Positions 34,068 through 46,984 are shown, counted from the stretch's first letter. The stretch: 64,000 bases of DNA from Pegea sp. RAD2-039 (GCA_034620365.1 JAQGEQ010000143.1:35439-99438), one strand, 5' to 3'. The notes: generated by a model not told the origin, from the sequence alone. Translations and numbers: made by a program.

Positions 34068-36860
34068 TTTCAAGTTAATAGGCTGAAAAAAAAATTTTTG
34101 TTAATTTTAAAATATGAATATAAATTAATTTTAGTTTTAAGTGATTTATTATTTTTATATGAACAAAGTTAGTTTACTAATGATAACAATCAAGTTTAGA
34201 TCAAGTTTTTTAAAAGTCTTAACTAGAAACTTATGATGCTCTATATACATATTTTTATTTAAAACGAATTTGAACAACAATTTTTTGTAAACTGTAGAAA
34301 GTATTTTCACAAATTATTGGTTATAATTCAATATTTATATAACAAAATATCCAATTCTGTAAGAAATAAAGAGAAAAAATTCTTCTATAGAAAAGGCATT
34401 ATTGTTTTACATGTAGCAGTTACGAGGGCAAAACACGTTTTGCTTGTGAAAATGATAACATGAGTTCAGAAAATAAAAACTAAAAAGTATATTATAATTA
34501 TAAGAATTAACAGTGTTTAAAATAGATCAACAAGATGTTAAACCTTAATTTTACAGATTTTAATCTGCAGGTTTTTATATCATATTCAAGTGTAAAGTCC
34601 TCAATAGAATTAACTTGTATGTTATATTAATAGGGAGCAACAATTAATTAAAAAAATATATCAAACTATTTCTAGTTATTTTTAATTACAAATATTTATA
34701 TTTATATATAAATGCGAAGGAGGGTGCCTAAAGAGAGCACATCTCACTAACACACATTCTCACGAGTTTTTGATGGTTTTTCTCAGGACTTTTATATGTC
34801 TCCACCTGGGGTCGAACCCGGTACCTCCTAGCTAGAAGGTAGGTGTAGTTGCTGCTTCGCCACTAAGCAGGACTAATATAATTAGTTATAATTATATATA
34901 TATTATATTTTAATTATAGTTAAAGAATATTTTAATGAAAATTCAAGAGTTGATATTGACTTATTAAATTAATTTAAAAATGATAAGTTCTACTTAAAAA
35001 AATAGATATTTAAGTATCATGGAAATCTATAAAGAATTTATAGTTTACAAGCCAACATAAACGAAAAAAAATTGACTCAAAGTCTAATATTTTGACAGTT
35101 ATAAACATTTACTAAAATTTTTAATTTATAAACTTAATGTCTAAATGCAATACCTGCATTTTACTCGATTTTTGTTTGAGGTCGATAATTGTTATTAGAA
35201 AGCTCTTAAAAATATTGTAGAAAAACATTTAACATTGTAATAAAAAAATTATTTTCTTGTATTTCCTAATGACTTATTCATATTTCTTTTATTTTTCAGA
35301 TTTTATTTGATTTATTTATTTTTTAAACTTTAACTAAAAAATAACCTATAAATAAACCAAAAGATAAAATGATTTGCATTACAAAATAAATATTAATCTT
35401 TAACTTTGAGATTACTCATAGTGATTCAATATTAAAAATTACTTTCTATTAATTTTAGTATAAAGCAGAAAATTTACGTGTACTTGTTGTCAACACACGG
35501 CTATATATTATTTCACATTAATCAATCCTACAAACCTAGAATTTTTAGTTTACTATTATACGTTGTCATATGCTTAAGTATGATTAATATATTGTATTTA
35601 CGATTTGGTTAAGCAAGAATGCAAATAAACAGATAAAATAAGCTAACAAGAATAGATGAAATTGGAATTATAATAATCATTTTTAAGTCTACTGATATGC
35701 CAAATGTTACATCTTTTTCTTTCTTAGTTTCCAACTTAATTAAGTATAAAATGTGTTGTTTGTGAGAATGTGGTTTAGCAAGAGGTGCTCTTTTCAGGCA
35801 CCCTCCTTTTCGTTTATTGCAATAAATAAAGAAAAATTATGATTAAAGCATCTTTTATTTAGTATCATTTAGAAATTAAGAATATTTGATTACTTGAGTC
35901 CAAGTAAAAATTGTTATGGAGTTTTATTCTTTTTGCTGTTACGAGCTGTCGAATTTTCTGGTAAACTAAAAAAGATAAATGATTACAAGCTGTTAGTTGT
36001 TAAACGATTATTTTCGAAATGTTTTTGTTTTTCATTTTCTTCAATTTATTAAATGATGCTGTTACTAATTTATTGGTCGTTTTTAAATACTTGCCTTGTT
36101 ATTTTTCGGATTTGCTTAAAAATCAAATTACCAAAAAAGTGATCAAAACGTATAGCTGTTTTAAAATTTAATTAAACAATTTGTTTAGAAATTAAGAACC
36201 TTAAAAAGCAAAACCTAAAAATAAATTTACCTGAAATGATGTAAAAAAAACAATCAATAAAACTTATCTCACCAAAATAAATTTATTTATTTCTATACAA
36301 CCTTTTTGTAAACCACAAACTCAAAACTTAGAATAATCCATAAAACCCCCGAAAAAACGTGAAGATACTGTGCAAAGCGGTTACTGCAGCCAGTGAGAAG
36401 GTCGCTGTGGCCCCATTTGCAACATCAATTTAAACATTTAAAAAAGACCTTTGTCTGCTAGCCTTGCTCAACGCTTAGACAGAGTTAAATGAAGTCTTTT
36501 TCTTACTGAATCAATCCACTGAAATGAATTGTATCAGAAACTGTAATCTATGTTTAGAGAATTGACTAAAGTTATTTATTAGACACTAGACATTGATAGA
36601 GCAAAATTAATTTATATATCTGTTTATTGAGATTTTGTATTCCAGTTATTATGGCTGCTATATTCTCACTATTTATTACCTATTAACGATTATGTAATGA
36701 TTTATCATGTAATTATATTTATTATAATTTTTGATCAAATTTATCAATTTAAGAATAAAAACTAAATAGTTTTTAAAAAGCAAATAAATAGTTCATCTGA
36801 TTTTTAAAACTTTAGATCTTAACCCAGTCACTACTTCATGTTTTTAAATACAATAGCAAC
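34068..36860 (-). repeat. Upstream arm of Zf4
   Basis: About 34068-35160 is the usual arm, interrupted by a SINE at 34704-34873. About 35160-36860 is extra sequence absent from the Zf2 arm but shared with the orphan arm at 49900-51590, including an old SINE tail (about 35757-35825, matched at 50485-50560) and a copy of repeat R2 (36240-36700). No coding sequence was found. Confidence 0.7.
34704..34873 (-). mobile_element. tRNA-derived SINE, near-complete copy
   Basis: On the minus strand it carries a B box GGGTTCGACCCC (34808-34819), an A box near 34851-34862, the AGAGAGCACATCTCAC-type tail and GGCACCCTCCTTCGCATTTA, ending in ATATATAA rather than a long A run. The arms of Zf2, Zf3, Zf5 and Zf6 lack it at the equivalent place, so it inserted after these modules separated. 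Confidence 0.8.
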
Positions 36861-36928
36861 ATAATATACGGGCTTTCTAAAGGATCTTACATTTACAGAT
36901 CAACATATTCTTTTTCACATTTGCAAAT

Positions 36929-37000
36929 TCTATCATGGCAACGATTTGAATTTCGACTAAACTTTCTTTCACAAAAAATATTTTCATATGGCTTTTCATT
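36929..37000 (-). pseudogene. Solo zinc-finger relic 2
   Basis: Minus strand gives NEKPYENIFCERKFSRNSNR, then CHDRIC. It is the duplicate of the relic at 22511-22584, with the same Cys-to-Asn change, so the gene was already broken before the pair was duplicated. Confidence 0.7.
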
Positions 37001-39967
37001 AAACATTTAAATAAAATGTTAATGAAACAATAAATAGTTTATTAAAATTTGATGGATGATTTTCTTCATTTTCTTACGGTGATATATTTAAAGGTTTTTA
37101 TGCTAATTGTAACTATAAATCAATCACGTTTAAAGAAAACTTTTCTAGAACGCTGAAACAGAAACTTATCATGTTTTATAAACAGATTGTATTTAAAATG
37201 AATTTTTAATTCACAAAATCTTGATAATATTTTGCAATAAACAAAATACAATTGTTACTTATATTTCAATATTGAAATAGCAAATTATTGAGGTTTATAT
37301 TGTAACAAAAAAGCCTCTTCTATTAGAAAGACATTGTTGTTGTTTCACATGTAGCACTTATGAGAACAAAACATCATTTGCTTGTGGAAATATTAAAAGG
37401 AGCTGCAAATAAATATTATAATGTATGCAAGAAAGAAAAAGGTTGAAACGGTTCAAACAGATGACAACAAAGATTAGTACAAAGATGACAACCTACTTTT
37501 AAAGATTTTAAATGGTTTTATCCAATATCTAATTGTTAGTTTTTCAATAAAATTTAAATTTATGATGTAACATAGATTGAGAGCAACAATTAATTCAAAA
37601 AACGTATTAAAAGTGTTTTTTATGTTTTAATGATAAATATAATAAACTCAATATTTTCAATATACTCAATAAATTCAAATTTAAGTGTTGATTTTGATTT
37701 ACTTATAATGCAGAAAATAAATGGAAATGAAAATTGAAACTTTAAAAACAAAATAAAATACAGAAGAAAGTTTAACATGAAAAGCTCAATTAAAGAAAAT
37801 CAATAATTTAATACCCTTGTAATTTATAAGAATTTTATAACAGATAAGGCAATTTAAACTAATAACATATATATATATTATTATTATTATTATATTTCAA
37901 ATATAATATTTTGACAGCCAAGAGCATTTTTCTAAAAATTTTATTTTGAGTAGTATTGAAAATCTGATATTAAAACTCCATATCTGAAAACTTTCATATT
38001 TAACTTTATTTAATTGGTAAAAGGAAACTAATAACGAAGAAAACTAACAAAAGACTACTAACAAACCAGTGCCGACTACAGAACGAACTACATATATAGA
38101 GTAATAGGGGATGAAACATTTACGTAAATGGTAAAATATTCTACTTTCACTACTAACAATAACAACACTACTTTTCCACTTATTGTTTGTAGCTTTGTGA
38201 ATTAAAATGTACTTCTTACTGCTCTTTTGAAATTCTATCTTAACACTTCACTTAATCATTGCTTTGTAGGTGGTACATAGTTGTTATATCACTTTAATAT
38301 TCTTTTTTGTGAAATCAAGTTATTCTAGCGATTAATTACTGTATTCAGTCAAACATACCCACAAACTCATCAAAAAATAATAATACCTTTTAGAATAGCT
38401 TTTAGAGGTTTTTAAAAAAAAAACTTTAAATGATTAATATCTATAAGTATTTCTTGAAATTTATTGTTTATTTGTAACTTTAAAAAATATAAAATACTAA
38501 AAATAATAAAAACTGATTGAACAAATACTCTTACAAAGTTTGGATTTTGCAGTTACTTGATAATAATAAAAAGATTTATTGTACTAAAATATTGAGAACA
38601 AAGCAGTAAAGGCATCAAAATGTTAATCAGCAAACAACAAAATCATAATAGCAAAAGCTTCTATAACTTTAATATTATCATCAGAATTTGCGTGCAAAGA
38701 TTTTTGTGTTTCTAACATTGCTTTCAAAATTAGAATTTCTCCAAACTGTTTTGAAGATTTATAAATCACTTTTATAAATCAAACATATATATATTCCTAA
38801 GAAGACTTTGACCAAAAGTTATTATGTTTGGTAACGTCATTTGTGTTATATATATTATCATAACTTATTTTAAATTATAAGGTTTTGTTGCTATCTTTTG
38901 TCTCTTATAGTTACTTGTAAACTTAATGCCAATAGAGAAAAATGATTGTTGTTAGATGATCATGAATGATTTTTGATGTTTTGTAAACTTATGTAGCTTG
39001 CTTAATTTTATAGGACAATTGTTAGTATTGATTTTTGGGAAGTTTTTGCTGGTATAGCGTTTAAACATGAACTTTTTTAAAATAAAAATTTGTAGTAAAT
39101 GTTTATAACAGTCAAAATATTAGACTTTAAGTCAATTTTTGTTCGTTTATATTGGCTTGTAAGTTATAAATTCTATAAAGATTTCCATGATATTTAAATA
39201 TGTATTTTTTGAGGTTGAGCTTATCGTTTCTAAATTAAATCTAATGTATATTCAATAAGTCAATATTAAGTCTTGACTTTTGATTAGAATATTCTCTAAC
39301 TATAACTAAAATATAATTTATATATAAACATAACTAAGTATATATGTAATAAAAAATAACTAGAAATAGTGTGATTTATTTTTTTATTAATCGTTGCTCA
39401 CTATTAATGTAACATCATACAAGTGAATTCTATTGAGGAATTTACACTTGAAAATGAGATAAATAACTGTAGATTAAAACCTGTAAAATTAATTTTATCT
39501 TTTTGTTGATCTATTTTAAACACTGTTAAATCTTATATCTATTAAATACTTTTTAATTTTTAGTTTCTGAACTCATGTTATCATTTTCACAAGCAAACGT
39601 GTTTTGCCCTCGAAAATGCTACATGTAAAACAATAATGCCTTTTCTATAGAATAATTTATTTCTATTTCTTTAATATAGAATTGGAAATTTTGTTGTCTA
39701 AATATTGAACTATCACCAACAATTTGTGAAAATACTCCGAAAAGTTTACAAAAAATTTTTCTTCAAATTCGGTTTAAACAAAAATATGTATATAGAATAT
39801 CAGAAGTTTGTGGTTAAGACTTTTACAAAACTTGATCTAAACTTGATTGTTATCATTAGTAAAGTAACTTTGTTCATATAAAAATAATATATCACTTAAA
39901 AGTAAAATTATTTTATGCACATTTGAAAATTAAGAAAGTTCTTTTTCTTCAGCCTATTAACTTGAAA
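37001..39967 (+). repeat. Middle and upstream arm of Zf5
   Basis: About 37005-38650 matches 22590-24130. About 38650-39967 is the arm facing Zf4, ending in the acceptor-like TTCTTTTTCTTCAG and CCTATTAACTTGAAA. A TA/TTA microsatellite lies at about 37868-37895. No further gene was found; the expected 5' exon of Zf5 was not identified. Confidence 0.65.
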
Positions 39968-41350
39968 ATGAACTTGATACACGGCAGCAACTTTGCACGA
40001 AAAAGAAAACTGTCATCAGATGATGATAAGAAAAGTTTTAATAATGAAACGGCAAAAAAGAAAATTTTGGTAAACACTTCTTGTGGAGTATATAGCTTGT
40101 ATAAAAGTCATGCAGATCAAACTAGTTTAAATAACACTAAAGAAATTCCAACAACTACAAGTTGCCATTATAAAGAGACTAACAGCCATAAAACAGCATT
40201 CAAAAGGAAAGAAAATAATGAAGAAAACAAACAATCATCTAATTTCAAAATCAAATATGAATGCTTAGACTGTAACAAGAAATTTAAATTCAAATCTCAG
40301 CTTGTTTATCATGAAAGAACTCATACTGGCAAGAAGCCATATGAATGTATTGTTTGTGAAAGAAAGTTTAGTCGAAAAACCCATTTGTTATGTCATGAAA
40401 GAACTCATACTGGTGAGAAACCATATGAATGCATTGTTTGTGAAAGAAAATTTAGTCAAAGATCTAGTCGTTTAAGTCATGAAATAACTCATACTGGCGA
40501 GAAGCCATATGAATGTATTGTTTGTGAAAGAAAGTTTAGTCAAAAAACCCATTTGTTATGTCATGAAAGAACTCATACTGGTGAAAGGCCATATGAATGT
40601 ATTGTTTGTGAAAGAAAGTTTAGTCGAAAAACCCATTTGTTATGTCATGAAAGAACTCATACTGGTGAGAAACCATATGAATGCATTGTTTGTGAAAGAA
40701 AATTTAGTCAAAGATCTAATCTTTTAAGTCATGAAAGAACTCATACTGGTGAGAAGCCATATGAATGTATTGTTTGTGAAAGAAAATTTGCACATAATTT
40801 CAGTCTTTTAAATCATGAAAGAACTCATACTGGCGAGAAGCCATATGAATGTATTGTTTGTGAAAGAAAGTTTAGTCAAAAAACCCATTTGTTATGTCAT
40901 GAAAGAACCCATACTGGTGAGAAGCCATATGAATGCATTGTTTGTGAAAGAAAATTTAGTCAAAGATCTAGTCTTTTAAGTCATGAAAGAACTCATACTG
41001 GCGAGAAGCCATATGAATGTGCTGTTTGTGGAAGAAGATTTAGTCATAGATCTAATCTTTTAAGTCATGAAAGAACTCATACTAGTGAGAAGCCATATGA
41101 ATGTATTGTTTGTGAAAGAAAATTTGCACATAATTTCAGTCTTTTAAATCATGAAAGAACTCATACTGGCGAGAAGCCATATGAATGTATTGTTTGTGAA
41201 AGAAAGTTTTGTCAAAAAACCCATTTGTTATGTCATGAAAGAACCCATACTGGTGAGAAGCCATATGAATGTATTGTTTGTGGAAGAAAATTTGCTCGTA
41301 ATTCCAGTCTTTCATACCACAAAAGAACTCATTTTAATCAGAAGAAGTAA
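39968..41350 (+). CDS. C2H2 zinc-finger protein Zf5 (13 intact fingers)
   Basis: 460 residues from ATG 39968. N-terminal module 1-98, then 13 fingers with first Cys at 99 and every 28 residues to 435, ending [12 protein letters not shown]. Every finger keeps both Cys and both His, making this the best preserved copy in the window. Linkers are TGEKPYEC except TGKKP, TGERP and TSEKP once each. Few helix types are reused: RKTHLLC (fingers 2, 5), QKTHLLC (4, 8, 12), QRSSLLS-like (3, 6, 9), AHNFSLLN (7, 11). Fingers 7-8 and 11-12 repeat as a unit, suggesting internal duplication. An AATAAA lies about 46 bases after the stop. An acceptor-like TTTTTCTTCAG lies 15 bases before the ATG and the frame is open through it, so translation could start in an upstream exon. 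Probable nuclear DNA-binding regulator. Confidence 0.9.
   Translation: MNLIHGSNFARKRKLSSDDDKKSFNNETAKKKILVNTSCGVYSLYKSHADQTSLNNTKEIPTTTSCHYKETNSHKTAFKRKENNEENKQSSNFKIKYECLDCNKKFKFKSQLVYHERTHTGKKPYECIVCERKFSRKTHLLCHERTHTGEKPYECIVCERKFSQRSSRLSHEITHTGEKPYECIVCERKFSQKTHLLCHERTHTGERPYECIVCERKFSRKTHLLCHERTHTGEKPYECIVCERKFSQRSNLLSHERTHTGEKPYECIVCERKFAHNFSLLNHERTHTGEKPYECIVCERKFSQKTHLLCHERTHTGEKPYECIVCERKFSQRSSLLSHERTHTGEKPYECAVCGRRFSHRSNLLSHERTHTSEKPYECIVCERKFAHNFSLLNHERTHTGEKPYECIVCERKFCQKTHLLCHERTHTGEKPYECIVCGRKFARNSSLSYHKRTHFNQKK
40258..41344 (+). repeat. 84-bp coding repeats (finger array of Zf5)
   Basis: Each 84-bp repeat is one finger plus linker; thirteen occur in tandem, with near-identical GAAAGAACTCATACTGGTGA linkers. 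Equivalent arrays lie in 19820-20640 and 63075-63960 (minus) and 54050-54785 (plus). The near identity of distant units suggests recent unequal exchange or gene conversion. Confidence 0.85.
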
Positions 41351-44300
41351 AATCATTTTGCTGGTAAATGTTTACTCACAATTCAAGTATGGATAAATAA
41401 AAATATTTTTAAACTAAAAAGTAACTTAACTATATAAAGATCTTGGAGTTTAAAGGAAACAAAATAATGATTTTTTGTTTGGCTAGTTGTTGCAATTTAT
41501 GCTTTAATAAAGCTATTTTAATGATTGCTCTATTATTGAAATAGTGTGTAAGTCTACAATACATAATAATGGTTTTAAATTTAATATTTTACTTTGAATT
41601 AAAGTTGGTATTCTCATGTTGTTATTTTCGTACAGCTCTTTTGTAAACTATTAAAAAATTTGCTTGTTATCCTTAATTTTCGAAGTTTGTATTTTAAGTA
41701 TTTGTTAACATCTTCTATTATTTTTCAACAAGTTTTTGAAAGTAATTATATTTTTTTAGTTGATAAAGGCAATCGAAATTGTGGTTACTTTTTAGTTACC
41801 CTCTAAAGATTCGTTAAATCCTTATATGTTTGTAAAACTGATTAATTTTGTGTTTTTTTATTATTATGAAAGTAAAACTACAGTTTTTAGTAATTATTGC
41901 AATTTTTATGAGAAAACTAATGTTTGAAATCTTAAAATCTATTTCCATTCTTGAAATGCTTGTTGGAGATAATAACAATAAACGTTATTATCCTTTTCAT
42001 ACTATAAATTTAGGAAATGAAGTTTTTTAACATTTCATATTATCGACAATTACATCATCATAAATAAATCATCTTCTATAAAACTTGACTATTTCTTACC
42101 CAAATAGTTAGATCAATACTTTATAATTTTGTAACACCAGAAATACGGCAGAAAAACTGATATTTTCTTATCGGTTACTACTGTATCAATTTTAAACTTC
42201 ACAATTAATATTCTTGTAAGCAAGTTGCTAGAGTGTTTTAAGCTGTTCGGTTTACTACTTCTACATTAGATACATAACTGTAGATCCATTTCAACTCTTG
42301 GTAATTCTAATTATCGAACCAACCATTAAGTTGCTAATTTAAAAAACCATCGGTGCAGTAACTGATTATAACTATATACAGATTATTCCTTAGTTGAAAT
42401 AATCTTATGAAAAAGTCTTATGAAATAAAATTTGTTTGGAATGAAGAATTTACCACTAAATGTGAACTAATAAATGATAAAAATAAGTATTTAAAGTTGC
42501 TAATACCAACAAGACAGCCAAAATGTGTTAAGGATGATACCTTCCAAAAAGTGAATATTAAACAATTTTCATTCTTGGTATAAAGCTTTACAATATGAGT
42601 TAGTATTTTGAAGTTAAAAAAATTTAAACAAAAATATTTGCCTCAAATTTGAAATATTCTTTTAAATTTTATTATTTTATAGTTTTTTGAGATACACATC
42701 GCACTTTTTGTACCGTTGTTTTTTGAATTTTTATTTGTGAAGATTTATCAATTCTTAATTATTACTTTAAAATCATTCATAAAACCATCAATGTAACAAA
42801 TCAACATTTATCAGTACGTATGATGTATTGAAATTAGATTAAGAAAACTATAATATGAAAAAGATTATAAAAAACGAAAATCATTCTATCTCATTTAGCA
42901 ACTTATTCCGTTGCTTGAGATTTAAAGTTCCAAAACCATCAAGATACTAAAGCGCTCAAAAAGATGTACAGAAAAATAAAAAATATCTGATATTAAAATG
43001 TACAAATCCTGTATTATTTTGTAAAGAAATATATTTGTAAAGAAATAAGAACTCAAATTACAAGCAAGTTTGATATAAAAGTAATGAAACAAAACGTTTC
43101 ATCGATTAGATTAAAATCGACTGGTAACAAATTAGCATTTGTTAGTTCTCCTGTTTTACCTATAAAGTTAAAAAATAAGGAAAGTAATTCAAACTGTTTT
43201 AGCAACTCAATATGTTAATTCTGAAGATGTTAATTACAAAAGACCAATCGGGTAAGTTATGGACTAGTTATATTGGAGATGATTTTATTTCATATAGCAT
43301 ATTATATATAATAGTTTTAGAATATCAACTAAATTTTGTATATGGTTTATTATATAAAATCTACATTAAATAAAACCAGAAATCTACAACCAATTTCTAA
43401 AATCAAAAAAGTAATGTCAATAAAAAAAGTCCAGATTACTAAGAAACGAAAGTTGTAAAATCTAACTGTGACTAAAAAAAGGTTCGGAAAAACTACATAA
43501 GTGGTAAGGTAAAAAACCAGCACAAAATGATTAGGCAAAGATCATATTATCTTAATTGATTTTTAGATAAATTTGTATATAAGCTTCCTTCAAGTTAGAA
43601 AGAATTACCTCAAAGTTCTCTTTATCATAGGCGTTTTAAGTTATTTTTTTTAAATAAACTACAGAGTACAATAGTTTGCTCTTACGACAACTATAGGCTA
43701 CAAAATTATGTTATCAAATATTTTGATGTTCTTAAAAAGAAATATATAATTTTGTCAATTTTAGTTTGTTTTATCTAATAACTTAAACTGTATACATCAG
43801 TTTTAGTTTCACTAATAGGTAAAGTTAAAGCAGAGCAACTTTTTATATAAATGTTTGCTGCTTGAAAAACGTAGCTACTAGCCTTCATTTTTGAGTTATA
43901 TTTCATTTAATTAAAATTATTTTTGCTACTTGATAGAAAAACAAGTTCTACTTTATTTGTATTTGTACAAATAAAACGCGTTAAAAATATAACTAAATAA
44001 TATACATTTCAAAAAGAAGTTAGATGGGTCGCCTTTATCTCGTCGTTTGAAGTTTCTGACAAAAGTTAAATCAGAAACTGTGATCTGAGATTCACCGGTT
44101 GACTGAAGGTTTTCAAAATTGAAAGAAAAGATTTAATAACAAAATCGTAGTAAAAAGTTAAAAGTATAGATGAAAAAGAATTGATAAAAAAACTTAGAAA
44201 CAACTTTTTCATTGATTTGTTTACTGTGGATATTTAAACCTTTTATCAGCAAATGAATGAAAGCAATATAAAAAATGTTTCTAAAAAAAGAGCTGAATAT

Positions 44301-44460
44301 CATCTTCAAAATTTCCATTAATAAAATTTATTTTAGATAATAAAATTAAAAATTAGCTTTCGTTCAAAATGAGCAATGGTTTTTACAATCCTCTTAAGAC
44401 TTATTAGAGCCTTTAGTATTAAAAAGCCTTTTTAGAGTTACTAACGTAAAGTTAACGGTA
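41351..44460 (+). repeat. Downstream module of Zf5
   Basis: Inverted counterpart of 16500-19805 and 30383-33608. It contains the 54-codon frame at 41866-42030, the SSPVL-type coding-like relic near 43100-43200, and a hydrophobic minus-strand frame near 43350-43538. Reading frames differ between copies and no gene is annotated. Confidence 0.7.
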
Positions 44461-44870
44461 AAGTTAAAGCAGAGCAACTTTTTTTATAAATTTTTGCTGT
44501 TTGATACACTTAGCTAATAGCCTTCATTTTTGAGTTATATTTCATTTAAGTAAAATTATTTTTGCTATTTGATAGAAAAACAAGTTCTACTTTATTTGTA
44601 TTTGTACAAATAAAACGTGTTAAAAATACAACAAAATAATATACATTTCAAAAAGAAGTTAGATGCGTCGCCTTTATCTCGTCGTCTGAAGTTTCTGACA
44701 AAAGTTAAATCAGAAACTGTGATCTGAGAATCATTGGTTGACTGAAAGTTTTCTTAATTGAAAGAGAATATTTGATTAACTAACTTGTAGTAAAAAGTTA
44801 AAAGTATAGATGAAAAAGAATTGATAAAAAAACTTAGAAACAACTTTTTCATTGATTGGTTTACTTTATT
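43800..44870 (+). repeat. Local tandem duplication of about 640 bp
   Basis: About 43818-44230 and 44458-44870 are near-copies: TAAAGTTAAAGCAGAGCAAC, then the CAAGTTCTACTTTATTTGTA block, then AAGTTAGATG.GTCGCC. The other downstream modules have this once. Confidence 0.7.
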
Positions 44871-44872
44871 AG

Positions 44873-46215
44873 GAGAATCCATATAACCATAAAAGGCATT
44901 TAAAGATGAATTCTTTTAAATATTATAGAAGTAAGACAATGGGGGGAAGATTAACTACAGCGAAACAAATTGTTAGACTATTGTGTTTTGTTGATTAGCA
45001 ACAGATCTGACGTATAAATAATAAAACCAAATAGTTCGTAAAGATCTTATTTAATAAAAAAGTTTAAAATAAACTAACTGCTAAACAACCAGCAAAATAT
45101 GGTTCATCTAATTTTTTTCCAAATTTATAAAAAATTAAAAAGTCACTTAATTTTTTATCAACCTATAATTGTAAGTTTGATGTAAACATTTGGGTAATAA
45201 ATGACTCAGTACTGTAGCAGATGAGAGTAGTTATGATGATTGAATTGTTGATAAAATGTATTATTAAGATGCATTTATTTTTAATATGAAATGATATAAA
45301 GAAACCATTAAATTGAAAAATATATAGTTTAAGATCGAATCTTTAGTTTCTTGCAACTACACTCACAAGTAGTTACTAATCTCTATATTAATCTGCTAAT
45401 GAAATCCTACTGAGAGATTCTTATAGGCACCAAAATCTTAGATATCATAATAAAAATACTAGTTATATAATTAATAATTATAAATTAATAATATAATTAG
45501 TAATACTATAATTACTAATCTTTAAATTGTGATCCATTAGTAAGAAACATCTATTTATACATTAGTTTCTTTTAAATTATAAGCCTCGTTATAAATTACT
45601 AATATAGTTAATTAGGTTATGAATACCTAAGACATTCTCTTTTAAAATAGTTTGTATTTAAACATATAAAAGAAATGTAAACAAATCATAAATAAATATT
45701 AGAAAGTTAATCTTTTATCACAAAGTTAAATGGTTTTAAAAAACCTTATTAAGAGCTTTCTAGTAAAAATTATAGACCTCATTCAAAAATTGAACTGTAA
45801 TAATATCGTTTTTTTGGAAGTTTTTTCTCTTTTCAAACTAAATCGGGATTAAACTTTATAAGATAGAGTTTTCAGCTTAATATTATATGTGTTTTACATT
45901 ATTAATATTTAAATTATTAATATTTAAAAGAAACTTCTAGAAAATTAATACTTTTATATTGCTTTAAAAGAAACAAAAAAGGAATGCAAGCTGCATTAAC
46001 AAATTCTCTTAATAAGTTTAGATTTGTAGTTACTCAATATTGCTGAAAAATTTTAATGCACAACAAATATTAATAGCAAAACGGTAAAATCATCAAAATA
46101 ATAATCGACAAGTTACAAAATCCAAACTGCAGAAGCTTCTAGAACTTTGATTCTGTCATCATAATTTGCGTGCAAACATTTTTATGTTTCTAACATTGCT
46201 TTCAAAATTATGTGC
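44873..46215. repeat. Inverted copy of 9120-10460
   Basis: Begins inside the exon-like block (GAGAATCCATATAACCATAA, frame open to TAG at 44996-44998) and ends in the AAAGCAATGTTAGAAAC block. The left breakpoint cuts the possible exon of 10331-10477, removing its acceptor. Confidence 0.7.
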
Positions 46216-46984
46216 AATAAAAATGTAGATTTTATATAAAAAACCATATGAAAAGATTGGTTGATATTCTAAAATTATTATAAATAATATGCTATATGAA
46301 ATAAAATCATCTCTAAAAGTACTAGTCCATAACTTACCCGATTGGTCTTTTGAAATTAACATCCTTAGAATTAACATATTGAGTTGCTAAGACAGTTTGA
46401 ATTATTTTCCTTATTTTTTAACTTTATACGTAAAACAGGAGAACTAATAAATGCCAATTTGTTACCAGTCCATTTTAATCGAATCGATGAAATTGCTTTA
46501 AATTGCTAGAATGTTTGTGAACTGTTTTGTTTCATTACTTAAACATCAGATTTGTTTGTATTTTAGTTCCTATTTCTTCACACATATATTTCTTCACAAA
46601 TTAATACAGGATTTGTACATTTTATTGTCAGATTTTTTTTTCTGTAGATCCTTTTGAGCGCCTGTGACTTTTGATGGTTTTTCATCTTTAAATCTCGAAC
46701 AACGGAATAAGTTGCTAAATGAGATAGAATGTTTTTCCTTTTTTATATTCTTTGTTATATAGTAGTTTTCTTAATCTAATTCCAATACATCAGACGTACT
46801 GAGAAATGTTGATTTGTTACATTGATGGTTTTATGAATGATTTTAAAGTAATAATTAATAATTGATAAATCTTCAAAAAAAGAATTACAAAAATCAACGG
46901 TACAAAAAGTGCGATGTGTATCTCAAAAAACTATGAAATAATAAAACTTAAAAGAGTATTTCAAGTTTGAGGCAAATATAAATG
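46216..46984 (-). repeat. Truncated Zf downstream module (orphan)
   Basis: Matches about 17690-18440 of the Zf2 module in the same orientation and stops abruptly at GAGGCAAATA (46970-46979). The next 3.25 kb of the Zf2 version, including the gene itself, is absent here. It is the left part of a third head-to-head pair whose minus-strand gene is missing. Confidence 0.7.

Noticed and set aside
39923-39967. Longer N-terminus for Zf5 starting upstream of the ATG
   Set aside because: It relies on a TTG start and runs through a splice-acceptor tract; the ATG at 39968 is common to the family.
40258-41344. CRISPR-like regular repeats
   Set aside because: The 84-bp repeats are coding zinc fingers with variable helix positions.
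41848-42030. 54-60-codon frame with hydrophobic start, repeated downstream of Zf2, Zf5, Zf6 and Zf7
   Set aside because: Looks like a conserved small peptide, but the Zf4 copy has an internal stop, and the Zf5 and Zf6 copies differ mostly at amino-acid-changing positions (about six to one by eye), as expected for neutral drift.
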